In this document: in pieces, positions 27,134 through 36,635 of the stretch
How the letters are laid out: the number at the start of each line of letters is the position of its first letter
Position numbering within the stretch: position 1 is the first letter of the stretch
Assembly (NCBI RefSeq): GCF_031127815.1
Contig: NZ_JARXHY010000009.1
Coordinates: forward strand, 124,001 to 188,000
DNA length: 64,000 nucleotides
Direction of reading: 5' to 3'
Origin: Pelagicoccus sp. SDUM812003
GTDB taxonomy: Bacteria > Verrucomicrobiota > Verrucomicrobiia > Opitutales > Opitutaceae
Made by a program: the position numbers and the translations under genes
The notes under the pieces: model-generated
Database searches by the model: none
The model's input: only the letters and a program-made list of their open reading frames with translations
What the model was told of the DNA's origin: nothing

Positions 27134-28375
27134 ATGGAATCAGACAACTCTCGAACCATCGGCGGCGAGCGAAAGCTCAGACAGATCGTCAACGCCTCCA
27201 TGCAAATCAGCGACGCCATGGCGTCGGTCTCTTTCGCCGCGGGCGACACCCGCGAAATCAACGAGCGCATCATGTCGATCACCGCCGCGGTCGAGCAATC
27301 CGCTTCCGCCATCGAGGAGATCGCCCAGACCACCGAACGGGCCAGCGCCTTCGCGGGCGAGTGCAAGTCGAACATGGGCGCGGCTCGGCGAGCGTTTCGA
27401 GAAACCGAGGAAGCGGTGGGCGAGGTGGCTACGCAGGCCGAGACTAGCCTCCAGCAATCCCTTGCCTTGGAGAAGGAATCCAAGGAGATCAGCGAAATCG
27501 TCGACATCATCGCAGGCATCGCCAACCAGACCAAGATGCTTGCCCTCAACGCCAACATCGAGGCCGCACGAGCCGGCGAAGCAGGACGAGGCTTCTCAGT
27601 GGTGGCGAGCGAGGTCAAAAACCTCTCTCTGGAAACTCAAGCCGCCACCGAACGCATCGGCCAGACCATCGACCGGATTCAGACCCAGCTGGGACGCATG
27701 GTCGCCCGCATGCAAACCACCCAGAAAAGCGCCCTGAAGGGGAAGGCGGCCTTGATCGAAGCGTCCGACATCATCGATGATTCGTGCGACAAGATGTCGG
27801 AAATCGCCAGCCAGGCCCAGACCACCGCCGCCAGCGTCACCGAGCAAAGCGCATCGCTCTCCGAAATCACCGAATCGGCGGCTGCCATATCCAGCCTGGC
27901 CGACAAGTCGATCGTCAACTCGGAAGCCGCGCTCGACTCGGTCAGCCAAACCGAAAGCATCGTGGAAGAGCTGTTTCAGGAGCTGACCGACATCGATCAG
28001 GACCTGCTGGTCCTCTACCGAGCCCAGTCCGACCACTTCATCTGGAAAAAGCACCTGGCGGAGCTGCTGGCCGGCCGATCCGCTCTCAACAGCATGGAGC
28101 TGAAGGACTGCCACCAATGCCGACTGGGCAAATGGTACGACAAGGCGAAAGACGATCCGCGCTTCAGCGCCAATCCCGCCTTCAAAACCCTTTTCGATCC
28201 ACACCACAAAGTGCACGAGCTCGGCCGCGTCGCCACCGAGCGCTACGCCCAGAGCAATCGACGCGGAGCCATCGAGGCGTATCTCGAGCTCGAAAAAGAG
28301 AGCCAAGAGGTGGTCCGTCTGCTCGACCAGCTCATTCAGGACACGAAACGATCCAGCTCGCTCGAGCGGTCCTGA
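27134..28375 (+). CDS. Soluble chemoreceptor with C-terminal zinc-binding CZB domain
   Basis: The 413-residue protein has no membrane helix. An MCP signalling domain spans most of residues 40-280, with tip [34 protein letters not shown] chemoreceptor zinc-binding (CZB) domain follows at about 290-400. Candidate zinc ligands are H301 in DHFIW, C329 in CRLGKWY, and H357 and H361 in [11 protein letters not shown] domains bind zinc through three His and one Cys; in characterised receptors the Cys senses zinc status or hypochlorous acid. This architecture resembles Helicobacter TlpD. It is transcribed divergently from the Cache-containing soluble receptor and ends in an intrinsic terminator. No other chemotaxis gene is adjacent. 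Confidence 0.92.
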   Translation: MESDNSRTIGGERKLRQIVNASMQISDAMASVSFAAGDTREINERIMSITAAVEQSASAIEEIAQTTERASAFAGECKSNMGAARRAFRETEEAVGEVATQAETSLQQSLALEKESKEISEIVDIIAGIANQTKMLALNANIEAARAGEAGRGFSVVASEVKNLSLETQAATERIGQTIDRIQTQLGRMVARMQTTQKSALKGKAALIEASDIIDDSCDKMSEIASQAQTTAASVTEQSASLSEITESAAAISSLADKSIVNSEAALDSVSQTESIVEELFQELTDIDQDLLVLYRAQSDHFIWKKHLAELLAGRSALNSMELKDCHQCRLGKWYDKAKDDPRFSANPAFKTLFDPHHKVHELGRVATERYAQSNRRGAIEAYLELEKESQEVVRLLDQLIQDTKRSSSLERS

Positions 28376-28414
28376 TTCCGCTTACCCCGCCTCGTACGTC
28401 CTGTGAAAGAAACG

Positions 28415-28443
28415 GAGGGGGTCGCTTTGGCGATCCCCTCTTA
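28415..28443 (+). terminator. Rho-independent terminator after the CZB receptor gene
   Basis: An 11-bp stem (GAGGGGGTCGC at 28415-28425 and GCGATCCCCTC at 28430-28440) has one G-T pair, a TTTG loop and a short T-run. It lies 40 bases after the stop codon. Confidence 0.8.
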
Positions 28444-28522
28444 AACATTTGCCGAGACTCGTCGGGAAACGAAGCCCGGCTCCGCCTTCCTGTCGGCCTC
28501 CCGTACGCGCGAAACGCCGCCG

Positions 28523-28903
28523 CTAGCAACCAGGCTCCACGATCTCGATCACGTCCTGCTTATTGGGCACCATGCAGAGAAATTCGAAGCCCTTCTCCGC
28601 GTCCGCCTTGTAGGAATGCGGCACTCCAGCGGGGATGTAGACCACGTCGCCTTCGCTGATTTGGTAAACCGTTTCTCCGATCACCACCTCGGCGGATCCT
28701 TTCAGAATGTATTGCTCGTGCTCCACCGTGTTGGTGTGCAGAGGCATGCCTCCGCCGGGCTCCATCACAAAGCGTCGCAGGGCGAAATGCGGCGCTTGCT
28801 CGCTCGAAATCATCACCGAGCGGCAGGTTCCCGCTCCGGCTCCGACTTTTTCCAATGGAAAGCTCTCCGCTCTGCGGACCATCACCTCGTTCGTATCGCT
28901 CAT
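28523..28903 (-). CDS. Cupin-domain protein
   Basis: This is a single-domain cupin of 126 residues. Cupin motif 1 is HTNTVEHEQYILKGSAEV, with the metal-ligand His and Glu positions, and motif 2 is GDVVYIPAGVPHSYKA, with the final His. Such proteins include dioxygenases, isomerases and small-molecule-binding regulators; this one cannot be placed further. I chose the ATG at 28903 because the domain starts soon after; a longer form to 28969 adds a low-complexity Ser-rich stretch. It sits on the minus strand between a plus-strand and a minus-strand chemoreceptor gene and could bind a ligand relevant to them, though nothing shows this. Confidence 0.85.
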   Translation of the reverse strand: MSDTNEVMVRRAESFPLEKVGAGAGTCRSVMISSEQAPHFALRRFVMEPGGGMPLHTNTVEHEQYILKGSAEVVIGETVYQISEGDVVYIPAGVPHSYKADAEKGFEFLCMVPNKQDVIEIVEPGC

Positions 28904-29034
28904 GGCTACTCTACTTTCGCTGCTGTTGGAGGAAGCACCCACGGAGGGACTTCCGAAACGTTTCGCCATAGTCTCGCCATTCGAGGGCTGGGCACAATGC
29001 TAAAGCCAAGCTTCCCCGTCGTTCGCTTCCGGGA

Positions 29035-30219
29035 TCAATCGACCTTCAACTCCGACCAGAGGTCGTCTGAGCTTCGGGCGCTGGCAAACGCATCCTCGCC
29101 CGCATCCCGACCCTTGGGCCTGGAGGAGCGATTCGACGCAGCCGCAGCAGCGGCCGTCTCTCCACCGCGAATCTGATCCGCTCCGATGAGATGGCGGAGC
29201 TCGTCCACCGTATCGGTGACCTGACCGAGCTTCTGGCGCAGGGCTCGCGTGGCGCTGGCGGTTTCCTCCGCCGCAGCGGCGTTGCTTTGCGTCACTTGGT
29301 CGATGTCGAAGACCGAACTGCGCAGCTGTCCGATGCCTTCGCTCTGCTGCATGCTGGCCTCCGCCACTTGCTCCGCGATGGAATCCACCTGGCGATTGAT
29401 TTCGACGATGGCCCGCAAGCGCTTCATCACCGCTTCGGTCAGCTCCACGCCTTGCTGGGTCTTGGAAATGGCGTTTTCGATCTTCGCGGTAGTTTCGTTG
29501 GCAGCTTGGGCGCTGCGCTGGGCGAGGTTGCGCACCTCGTCCGCCACCACCGCGAACCCCGCTCCGGACTCGCCAGCCCGAGCCGCTTCCACCGCGGCGT
29601 TTAGAGCGAGAATGTTCGTCTGGAAAGCGATTTCGTCGATGGTCTTCACGATTTGTCCGATTTCGTCGCTGCTGGTCTTGATGCCGAGCATGGCCTCGGT
29701 CATCGCCTCCATTTCACGGGCCCCTTGGTCCGCGGCATCGCGGGCCTGCGAAGTGAGGCGATTTGCCTCCTGGGCGTGAGCGGTGTTTTTCTCGGTCATG
29801 GACGCCATCTCCTCCAGCGAGCTGCTGGTTTCCTCCAAGCTCGCCGCTTGCCGACTGGCCCCATCGGCGAGATTGGAACTGGAGTTGGCCAGCTGCTCGG
29901 ATTCGCTGAGCAAGGAGCGGGAGGTGGCTCGGAGGGATTCCGTGATGCCCCCAAAAGTGGCGTTCAAGGTGCGAGCCACCAGGAAGAGGGCGACGAGCGA
30001 AAGGACGGTGCCCGCCCCGCCCAGAACGAGAACCGTCCAGTAGGCAGTGCCAAAGCTCGCGATGAGAGCCTGGCTGGCGGCGCTGGTCTGCTGCAGGTCC
30101 AGCACGCCTTGCTCGAGCTGGGTGAAGAAATATAGGGCGGTGAATGCCACCACTCCGGCGGCGCTCATGACGATGGCGAAACCGAGGGCGATCTTTGCTC
30201 GTGGGGTGAGTCGGGTCAT
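29035..30219 (-). CDS. Membrane chemoreceptor with very short periplasmic segment
   Basis: The 394-residue MCP has two membrane helices (about 10-32 and 52-80) joined by a periplasmic loop of only about 20 residues, too short for a ligand-binding fold. It then has an HAMP-like segment and a canonical signalling domain with tip [43 protein letters not shown]. With so little outside the membrane, it may sense membrane state or rely on a partner. A flexible Ser/Arg-rich tail ends in [13 protein letters not shown]; this could be a CheR/CheB tether. It lies 205 bases downstream of another receptor gene on the same strand, so it may form part of one transcript. Confidence 0.9.
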   Translation of the reverse strand: MTRLTPRAKIALGFAIVMSAAGVVAFTALYFFTQLEQGVLDLQQTSAASQALIASFGTAYWTVLVLGGAGTVLSLVALFLVARTLNATFGGITESLRATSRSLLSESEQLANSSSNLADGASRQAASLEETSSSLEEMASMTEKNTAHAQEANRLTSQARDAADQGAREMEAMTEAMLGIKTSSDEIGQIVKTIDEIAFQTNILALNAAVEAARAGESGAGFAVVADEVRNLAQRSAQAANETTAKIENAISKTQQGVELTEAVMKRLRAIVEINRQVDSIAEQVAEASMQQSEGIGQLRSSVFDIDQVTQSNAAAAEETASATRALRQKLGQVTDTVDELRHLIGADQIRGGETAAAAAASNRSSRPKGRDAGEDAFASARSSDDLWSELKVD

Positions 30220-30424
30220 GGTGTAAAACGGTCGTGGGTTGACGGAGTCCGAGCGTCGAGCGCTCCGGTTGAACCGAGAAGCTGAAAGCCAGCTCCCCCC
30301 TCACCTTCGTCTAGAAATCGAGCCCAATTGACCGCGGGCGACGAGGTTTAAACTTTGTTTACGCCTCGTCGCATGGCTCCGCGCCCGAGCCCTACCGGAG
30401 TCCCCGGAAGGGACACCCGCACGG

Positions 30425-31849
30425 CTAGTTCCAGCTCACCAAGTCCTCTTGGGAAAATCGCGAAAGGCCGCTCTGGTTGGAATCGGCTTTCGAGGAGCCG
30501 CCGGCGGACGGGCGCGAGGAAGCGGGCTGGCTCCCGCGCCGATTCGACAGCTCCTCCTGCCCGAGGATGCCGTCAATGCTGCGCAGAGCGTCGGCCAGAC
30601 GCTGCGAGAGCTGGCGCAAGGATTGGGCGTCCTGCTCGTTTCGCTCCGCGTTCGCCGCGGAAGCCTGAGTGACGGCATCGATATCAGTCATGGCTCTAGC
30701 CACCTGTCCGAGGCCTTCGCTTTGCTCGCGCGAAGAAACGGTGATGTCTCCCACCAGCTGGTCCACTTGCTTCGAAATGTCGAAAATCTCTTCCAGCTGA
30801 GAAGCTACCGCTTCGCTGATCTCCACGCCGCGTCGGCTCCGGGTCACCGCATCGTCGATCTTGGATGCGGTTTCCTGTGCCGCCACCGCGCTGCGTTGAG
30901 CGAGATTTCTCACTTCGTCCGCCACCACGGCGAATCCTGCCCCAGCTTCCCCGGCCCGAGCCGCTTCCACCGCGGCGTTGAGAGCGAGGATGTTGGTCTG
31001 GAACGCGATCTCGTCGATGGTCTTGAGGATCTGAGCCACGCTGTCGCTCGAAGCGCGAATCTCTTGCATGGCGCGCGTCATGGTCGCGACTTGCTCGGCC
31101 CCCTTTTCCGCGATCTGGCGGGCGTTGGAGGAGAGTCGCTTGGCGTTTTCAGCGCTGTCGGCATTGCTCTGCGTGCTGGAGCTGATCTGCTCCAAAGAGG
31201 CGGACGTCTCTTCGATGGAAGCCGCCTGTCGACTGGCTCCGCCGGCGAGCTCGCGCGAGGAATCGCTCAGGCGTCCGGTCTGCTCGTCGACCGAAAAAGC
31301 AATCTCGCCAAGGTGCTCGGCTATCACCGCCTGCGCCTTCACAAAGCTGCGGTAGCGCTGGGAGATGTAATACGCCGGCAATCCCGTGACCACCACGAAT
31401 GCGGCATGCAGGGCGACGATTCCCAAGCTCGCCTGGTAGTTAAACAGGCTCTCGGGGGCGATGAAGAAAAACGCCACGTGGTGGATGGCGGTGGTGGCAG
31501 CGGCCGCGATCACAGCGGAGCGCGACGCCAATGCGATGATCGCCGCCAAAGACGCGAAGACGTGAAAGTGCATTTCAATCATGCCACGTCCCAAATGGAT
31601 GAACAGAGCGGAGAAGGAAGTGATGGCGATGCCGATCACCACGGTGGTCAGCAGCGATCCCGGCGCGAACTGCCGAGCCGCGACCGGACCCGCGACAATC
31701 AGCGCTCCCATGACCAGAGCAAGGCCCGCTCCCGTGCCAAAAAAGAGGGCTAGCCCGACCGCTACCGGAATGTGGCCGATCAAGGCCAACACCGCGATCT
31801 TCTGGGCCCGCACATCGAAGTTTCGTTCAAAATTGGTATCTAAGTTCAT
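30425..31849 (-). CDS. Chemoreceptor with polytopic N-terminal membrane sensor
   Basis: The N-terminal 190 residues of this 474-residue protein form about six hydrophobic segments instead of a periplasmic sensor. Two carry histidine clusters, [13 protein letters not shown] and [11 protein letters not shown], which could bind a metal or haem. Similar MHFHVF-type modules occur in MCPs and cyclases; their ligand is not established. The cytoplasmic part is a canonical signalling domain ([26 protein letters not shown]), followed by a flexible Ser-rich linker and the C-terminal tail [10 protein letters not shown]. The CxC thioredoxin-like protein gene ends 13 bases upstream on the same strand, so the two are likely co-transcribed and may share a redox or gas signal. 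Confidence 0.9.
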   Translation of the reverse strand: MNLDTNFERNFDVRAQKIAVLALIGHIPVAVGLALFFGTGAGLALVMGALIVAGPVAARQFAPGSLLTTVVIGIAITSFSALFIHLGRGMIEMHFHVFASLAAIIALASRSAVIAAAATTAIHHVAFFFIAPESLFNYQASLGIVALHAAFVVVTGLPAYYISQRYRSFVKAQAVIAEHLGEIAFSVDEQTGRLSDSSRELAGGASRQAASIEETSASLEQISSSTQSNADSAENAKRLSSNARQIAEKGAEQVATMTRAMQEIRASSDSVAQILKTIDEIAFQTNILALNAAVEAARAGEAGAGFAVVADEVRNLAQRSAVAAQETASKIDDAVTRSRRGVEISEAVASQLEEIFDISKQVDQLVGDITVSSREQSEGLGQVARAMTDIDAVTQASAANAERNEQDAQSLRQLSQRLADALRSIDGILGQEELSNRRGSQPASSRPSAGGSSKADSNQSGLSRFSQEDLVSWN

Positions 31850-31862
31850 ATCGTTTAAGCGC

Positions 31863-32471
31863 TTACAATTGCTTCAATCCAAAAGGGTCCAATCGGGTCC
31901 GCAGGCGATCGCTGGTGGGACAGCCATAGACCGGTCGCTCCGGCACCCAGCCGCCCGATCGCAGCGTACGCAGCGTGTCGACGTCGAGAAAACCGCTGGT
32001 GGGTCGGGCCATGCCATCGAAATAGGACCCGCTGTAGGCGACTTCGCCATCAGGTCGTAGAATCTGGAAAAACGGCACGCCCTCGGCCCCGTAGCCGGCG
32101 CAGAGCGCCTCGGCATCGCCACCGTTGGCCAGAAATCCCGCCTGGCGTAGGCCTTCGAGCGATCCGGGCCTCGCTTCCAGCAACAGCGTTTCCTCAGCGA
32201 CGTCGCTCAAGGCGCCGCGCCGCTGCAAGTAATCCAACACGCTGCGCGAGCAGGCGCAGCTTTCGCCCAGCACATGCATGATTCTCCATCGCCCATCGAG
32301 AGACGAGGAAAGCGGCTGCTTGGCGATCGGCAAACTCGTCAAATGGGCCGCCGAAAAATAGCTCAATGGAATGGAGACCAAGACGATCCACACACCTAGG
32401 GCGAACCAAAGCCCCAAGCCTGACTTCGCTCCTTGCCGACGCGTTTTCCCTTTTCCATTCACTCCCATCAT
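31863..32471 (-). CDS. Thioredoxin-like membrane-anchored protein with CxC motif
   Basis: The protein has one N-terminal membrane helix ([21 protein letters not shown]) and a periplasmic domain with pattern ..[18 protein letters not shown].. and a C-terminal [16 protein letters not shown]. Between them [22 protein letters not shown] looks like the cis-Pro loop and following strands of a thioredoxin fold. The active-site motif is C-A-C rather than CxxC. I recall this composite pattern in uncharacterised redox proteins but cannot name a family. The ATG at 32471 (202 residues) is preferred since it precedes the basic stretch that orients the helix; the frame extends to 32591 without conserved content. 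It lies 13 bases upstream of the polytopic receptor gene. Confidence 0.75.
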   Translation of the reverse strand: MMGVNGKGKTRRQGAKSGLGLWFALGVWIVLVSIPLSYFSAAHLTSLPIAKQPLSSSLDGRWRIMHVLGESCACSRSVLDYLQRRGALSDVAEETLLLEARPGSLEGLRQAGFLANGGDAEALCAGYGAEGVPFFQILRPDGEVAYSGSYFDGMARPTSGFLDVDTLRTLRSGGWVPERPVYGCPTSDRLRTRLDPFGLKQL

Positions 32472-32785
32472 AATCGCAGGGAAAACGACTGCGCGCGGCC
32501 AGCTGGCGAGCGATTCGTCCCTTCCCAAATCCCAAGACAACATCGGTGAGGAACGATAAGGGTTTAGCGAATTGTTCGTAAAATCCCCCACTATGCTTAG
32601 ACTCCGCCCTCCCCCGCTGCTTGGCCTTCCTCCAACGGCGATCAGGCGCCGCTAGAAGTAGTTCAACAAAGGGAAACCCATCGGGCTTGAACCTGTCCAA
32701 GCTCCTCGCGGGAATCCTGTTACGCAGCTAGCTCGTACTTCGTTCTCGTTCACTTGCTTCCACCCATTCCAACCCTAATCCGCCC
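32472..32785. other. Divergent promoter region of the thioredoxin-like and DUF4139 genes
   Basis: About 314 bases separate two divergent starts. I see no gene, no ribosome binding site before the DUF4139 ATG (CCAACCCTAATCCGCCC) and no strong palindrome. The region should contain both promoters. Confidence 0.4.
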
Positions 32786-34294
32786 ATGCGCACGATCGAC
32801 CGCTCCCTGCTGCTCGCTTCCACCTTCAGCGCCTCAGCTTTCGCCAATCCCGCTCTCACCATCTACAACGATGGTTTCGCCGTAGTGAGGGACTCCCTCG
32901 CCATCGACCTAGAACGCGGCGTCAGCACTGTCACCTACAGCGACGCCACCGCCCACCTGGAACCGCAATCCGTAGTGATCCGCGACCCGCAAGGGAGTTT
33001 CGACTTCACCGTGCTCGAACAGAACTACCGGGCCGATCCGCTCTCCCAGGCCTTGCTGCTCTCCCTCTTCGAAGGAAAGACCATCGAGTTCGAGCGATAC
33101 CGAGACGACGAGACCGAAATCGTATCCGGAAAGATCATACGTAGCGGCTACATTCCCCACCAAAACGCCTACGGCCAGTACGGACAAGACTATCGAATTC
33201 GCCAGCAAGCCATCATGGGCCAAGGAGGCGGACAGCCCATCATCGAAGTCGACGGCAAGCTGCGCTTCGGCCTCCCCGGAGCGCCCATTTTTCCCTCGCT
33301 CGGAGACGACACCATTCTAAAGCCAACGCTTGAATGGAAGATCGAATCTCCTCGTAGTGGAAAATTGGATGCGCAGATCAGCTACATCACCCAAGGCATG
33401 GGCTGGATGGCCGACTACAACGTCATCGCTCCGGAGAACTCCGATACGGTCGACTTCGTCGGCTGGATCACCATGGACAACCAAACCGGACGGAGCTTCG
33501 AAAACGCCCAAATCAAGCTCATGGCGGGCGACGTGAACAAAGTCGCCAGCGACGGCTATGCGGGAGCCGTTATCGGCGAAATCGCCATGTCGAGAGAAGC
33601 CCGCTCGCAACCGGCGGTGGACCAAAAAAGCTTCGACGACTTCCACCTCTACACCCTCCAGCGCCCGACCACCCTGCGCGATCGCGAAACCAAGCAAGTG
33701 GAATTCATCCACGCCTCCGGCGTAAACGCCACGCGCGTCTACGTCTACGACGGAGCGTTCATCCCGATGAATCGCTACCACGGATGGAATCAGGAAAGCA
33801 TCCGCCAGGACGAAGCCTACGGCACCGAGTCCAACCCAAAGGTCTGGATCATGCAGGAAATCGAAAACAGCGAGGAAAACGGCCTCGGCATTCCCTTGCC
33901 CAAGGGCAAGACCCGTTTCTATCGCCAAAACGAAGACGACGCGCAGCTGGAGTTCACCGGCGAAAACGTCATCGACCACACGCCGAAGAACGAGCTGCTG
34001 CGCATCAACACCGGCAACGCCTTCGACCTGGTTGGCGAGCGCACCCGCGTCCGCTACAACATCGATCATCGAGCCCACTGGGTGGAGGAAGCCTTCGCGA
34101 TCGAACTCTCCAACCGCAAGGAAGAGCCAGTGACCATCCGCGTCGTGGAACACCTCTACCGCTGGAACAACTGGGAGATCCTCGAAAGCTCCCACCACTA
34201 CGAAATCGTCGACTCCGACACCATCGCCTTCGAGGCGGAAACGCCAGCCGACGGCAAGACAACGCTCTCCTACGAAGTGAAGTACACCTGGTAG
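32786..34294 (+). CDS. DUF4139 domain protein, secreted
   Basis: This 502-residue protein has a short signal peptide (MRTIDRSLLLASTFSASAFA) and then a first beta-rich part starting LTIYNDGFAVVRDSLAIDL, which is the start of the DUF4139 family. The C-terminal half has the DUF4139 pattern of strands with VDFVGWITMDNQTGRSFENAQIKLMAGDVN and TTLSYEVKYTW at the end. DUF4139 proteins are common in Gram-negative bacteria and usually surface- or periplasm-located; no enzymatic role is known. No metal or nucleophile motif is visible. It lies 93 bases before the TPR gene on the same strand. The second gene also carries a signal peptide, so they may work in the same compartment. Confidence 0.85.
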   Translation: MRTIDRSLLLASTFSASAFANPALTIYNDGFAVVRDSLAIDLERGVSTVTYSDATAHLEPQSVVIRDPQGSFDFTVLEQNYRADPLSQALLLSLFEGKTIEFERYRDDETEIVSGKIIRSGYIPHQNAYGQYGQDYRIRQQAIMGQGGGQPIIEVDGKLRFGLPGAPIFPSLGDDTILKPTLEWKIESPRSGKLDAQISYITQGMGWMADYNVIAPENSDTVDFVGWITMDNQTGRSFENAQIKLMAGDVNKVASDGYAGAVIGEIAMSREARSQPAVDQKSFDDFHLYTLQRPTTLRDRETKQVEFIHASGVNATRVYVYDGAFIPMNRYHGWNQESIRQDEAYGTESNPKVWIMQEIENSEENGLGIPLPKGKTRFYRQNEDDAQLEFTGENVIDHTPKNELLRINTGNAFDLVGERTRVRYNIDHRAHWVEEAFAIELSNRKEEPVTIRVVEHLYRWNNWEILESSHHYEIVDSDTIAFEAETPADGKTTLSYEVKYTW

Positions 34295-34387
34295 CAGCCG
34301 CCCTGGCTCGAGCTTCACTTCCCTACGAAGCGCAACAATCCTGCTTGCCGCTGTCTTAGGGATTCGCGCACCCTAGCCTCCGATCAC

Positions 34388-35293
34388 ATGCACATGAGTT
34401 TTCGAAAACCTCTCACCATCGCTCTCGCGGCGCTCTGCGCCCTCTCGTCGGCGCCGTTGGCCCTGGCCAAAAAGGCGAAAACCGCCAAATCCAACGCGGA
34501 GACGCCCAGCGACCAGTCGCTCGCCTTCTACCTGCTGAAGCAGCTGCAGGAGCGGGAGCAAGCCGCGATGCAAAAGTACGAGACCGCCATCTCGGAAGAG
34601 GACGTGGCCCAGATCAAGCGCGAGCTGCAGTCCGTCATCGACGGCTACGACAAGCTCATCACCGACGCCCCCGACTACGCCCCGGCCTACATCGCCTACG
34701 GCTTGCTGCTCAACCGCACAGGAAACCGCGAGGCCAGCTACGCCATGTTTCTCAAGGCCGACGAGCTCGACCCCATGGTGCCGGTGGTGAAGAATCAGCT
34801 GGGCAACTACATGGCCGAAGAAGGCAAGTACATGGAGGCATACGGCTTCTTTCTCATGGCCCGCGACCTGGCCCCGCAGGAATCCCTCTACTACTACCAG
34901 CTGGGAAACCTGCTCCTCGCCTACCGCGACTACTTCATGGACGAGGGACTGTTCGCCGACTACCAGGAAATGGACCGCGCCATCCAAGACAATTTCCGCG
35001 AGGCCATGATCTACTCCCCTAGCGACATCTCGCTGAAGATGCGCTACGCCCAGAGCTTCTTCGACATCGAGGATCCAGACTGGATGGCGGCGCTTGAAAT
35101 CTGGCAGGAGCTCTACGATCAGGCCGGTTCGGAATTCGAAAAACAGATGGTGCGCCTCTACACGGCCCGCGTGCGCTACGAGCTCGGACACCATCGAGCC
35201 GCTCGCAAGCTGCTCAAGCAGGTCGACCACCCCAGCCTCGACGAGTCCAAGCAGGTCGTGCTCGACAGCCTGAACGCCAAGTACCCCGAGTAG
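34388..35293 (+). CDS. Secreted TPR-repeat protein
   Basis: The 301-residue product has a signal peptide (FRKPLTIALAALCALSSAPLALA) and then several helical TPR-like hairpins, for example YAPAYIAYGLLLNRTGNREASYAMFLKADELDP and SLYYYQLGNLLLAYRDYF. TPR arrays bind proteins; here the partner is unknown. Two start codons six bases apart (34388 and 34394) are equally plausible. It follows the DUF4139 gene closely, and both are exported. No terminator is obvious downstream; the LMW-phosphatase-like gene follows 152 bases on. Confidence 0.82.
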   Translation: MHMSFRKPLTIALAALCALSSAPLALAKKAKTAKSNAETPSDQSLAFYLLKQLQEREQAAMQKYETAISEEDVAQIKRELQSVIDGYDKLITDAPDYAPAYIAYGLLLNRTGNREASYAMFLKADELDPMVPVVKNQLGNYMAEEGKYMEAYGFFLMARDLAPQESLYYYQLGNLLLAYRDYFMDEGLFADYQEMDRAIQDNFREAMIYSPSDISLKMRYAQSFFDIEDPDWMAALEIWQELYDQAGSEFEKQMVRLYTARVRYELGHHRAARKLLKQVDHPSLDESKQVVLDSLNAKYPE

Positions 35294-35445
35294 CGGAAAA
35301 CGGTCGCTCCCACCAAAGCGCCGCTCCCTCCGCGAACGCCATAGCCGCCTTCCAGCGGAAGGCCCTCCCGCTCACCCTTCTCGTCGCTCATTCGTTTCCA
35401 AACGCCGGTTGCCAGATCGACCGGACCACGCCCAGACTCTCCCCC

Positions 35446-35883
35446 ATGCCACCTAAAAAGGTCCTATTTCTCTGCACCGGAAACTACTACCGGAGCCGTT
35501 TCGCGGAAGAGCTCTTCAACCACCTCGCCGAGCAGAAGGGACTCGCCATCACCGCCGATTCCGCCGGGCTCAAGGTCGCCGAGTCGCGAACGGTCAACCT
35601 GGGCACCTTTTCGAAACACAGCTACACCGCCCTGCAGCGCCGGCGCATCATCCCCCGCAACGATCTGCGCGAGCCACGGCAGCTCGACCCGAGGGAAATC
35701 TCTCCCGACACCCTCGCAATCGCCCTGAGCGAAAGCGAGCACCAGCCCATCTTCCAACAGCTGCACCCGGAGCTGCTGGACAGGATCCGCTTTTGGCGGG
35801 TGGAAGACCTGAACTTGGAGAGCGCTCAAAACGCCATCGAGCAAATCGAGAGAAACGTGCGACAGCTCATCGACGAACTGTAG
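35446..35883 (+). CDS. Atypical low-molecular-weight protein tyrosine phosphatase-like protein
   Basis: The 145-residue protein begins with a phosphate-loop motif, C10-TGNYY-R16, which fits the CX5R of LMW phosphatases and arsenate reductases. The usual loop reads CxGNxCRS, so its second cysteine is a tyrosine here. The expected general-acid Asp region near the C-terminus reads WRVEDLNLES instead of the family's DP. The fold prediction and the N-terminal strand (KVLFLCTGN) support family membership, but the substitutions make tyrosine phosphatase activity uncertain. It precedes a response regulator and sensor kinase on the same strand by 70 bases, so it may act on the same signalling chain; that is inference. 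Confidence 0.8.
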   Translation: MPPKKVLFLCTGNYYRSRFAEELFNHLAEQKGLAITADSAGLKVAESRTVNLGTFSKHSYTALQRRRIIPRNDLREPRQLDPREISPDTLAIALSESEHQPIFQQLHPELLDRIRFWRVEDLNLESAQNAIEQIERNVRQLIDEL

Positions 35884-35953
35884 CCGCCCCGCCCTCGCGT
35901 TTATATCCCCTCGCTTAAGATCTTCGTAAGATCCCGCTTGCTAAACTGGCCGC

Positions 35954-36631
35954 ATGAAGAAAAACGGCTGCATGCGCCTGCTCGTAGTTGAAGACGATCC
36001 CCAGCTTCAAAAGAACCTCGCCCAAGGGCTCACCGAGGAGGGCTACAAGGTCGACACCGCCAGCGACGGAGAGGAAGGGCTCTACCACCTTCAGCAATTC
36101 GACTACGCCGCAGCTATCCTGGATATCATGCTGCCGAAGCTGGACGGCTGGCAAATCATCGCTCGCATCCGAGACACCAATCCGGTGCCGATCCTCATCC
36201 TCACCGCTCGCGACAGCGTCGACGATCGCATCCGCGGCCTCGATAGCGGCGCGGACGACTACCTGCCCAAACCGTTCCATCTGGACGAACTCTACTCGCG
36301 CATCAGAGCCTTGATCCGACGCTCCCGAGGCGCCCCCAACCCCGTCCTTTCCCACGGCGACCTGTCGATCGACACCCTCGCCCGCAGCATCACAAAATCC
36401 GGCGTCCCCGTTCCGCTCACCAACATCGAGTACTCGATCTCCGAAGCCTTGCTGACGCGACCGGGACAAGTCGTTTCTCGAAGCTTCCTCTACGAAAACC
36501 TCTTTGGCGAGGACGACGACAACATCTCGGATTCGCTCTACGTGCACATCTGCAGGTTGCGCAAGAAGCTCGGCAAGGACGTCATAAAGACGCGCCCCGG
36601 CCAAGGGTATTACGTGGACTCGGAAAGCTAG
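35954..36631 (+). CDS. OmpR-family response regulator
   Basis: This two-domain DNA-binding regulator (225 residues) has a receiver with the acidic pair ED near residue 13, phospho-acceptor D57 in LDIMLPKLDG, a Thr in LILTARDS and Lys in LPKPFHLDEL. The C-terminal half is a winged helix ending RPGQGYYVDSE, typical of OmpR/PhoB. An internal Met (position 35972) is an alternative start. The kinase gene begins four bases after its stop codon, so the pair form one operon and likely a cognate system. The signal is not known, and no clear target palindrome was found nearby. Confidence 0.95.
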   Translation: MKKNGCMRLLVVEDDPQLQKNLAQGLTEEGYKVDTASDGEEGLYHLQQFDYAAAILDIMLPKLDGWQIIARIRDTNPVPILILTARDSVDDRIRGLDSGADDYLPKPFHLDELYSRIRALIRRSRGAPNPVLSHGDLSIDTLARSITKSGVPVPLTNIEYSISEALLTRPGQVVSRSFLYENLFGEDDDNISDSLYVHICRLRKKLGKDVIKTRPGQGYYVDSES

Positions 36632-36635
36632 GAGC

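Noticed and set aside
30449-31753. A 434-codon plus-strand frame opposite a chemoreceptor
   Set aside because: The frame mirrors the receptor's heptad repeats, giving Leu/His-rich text but no domain.
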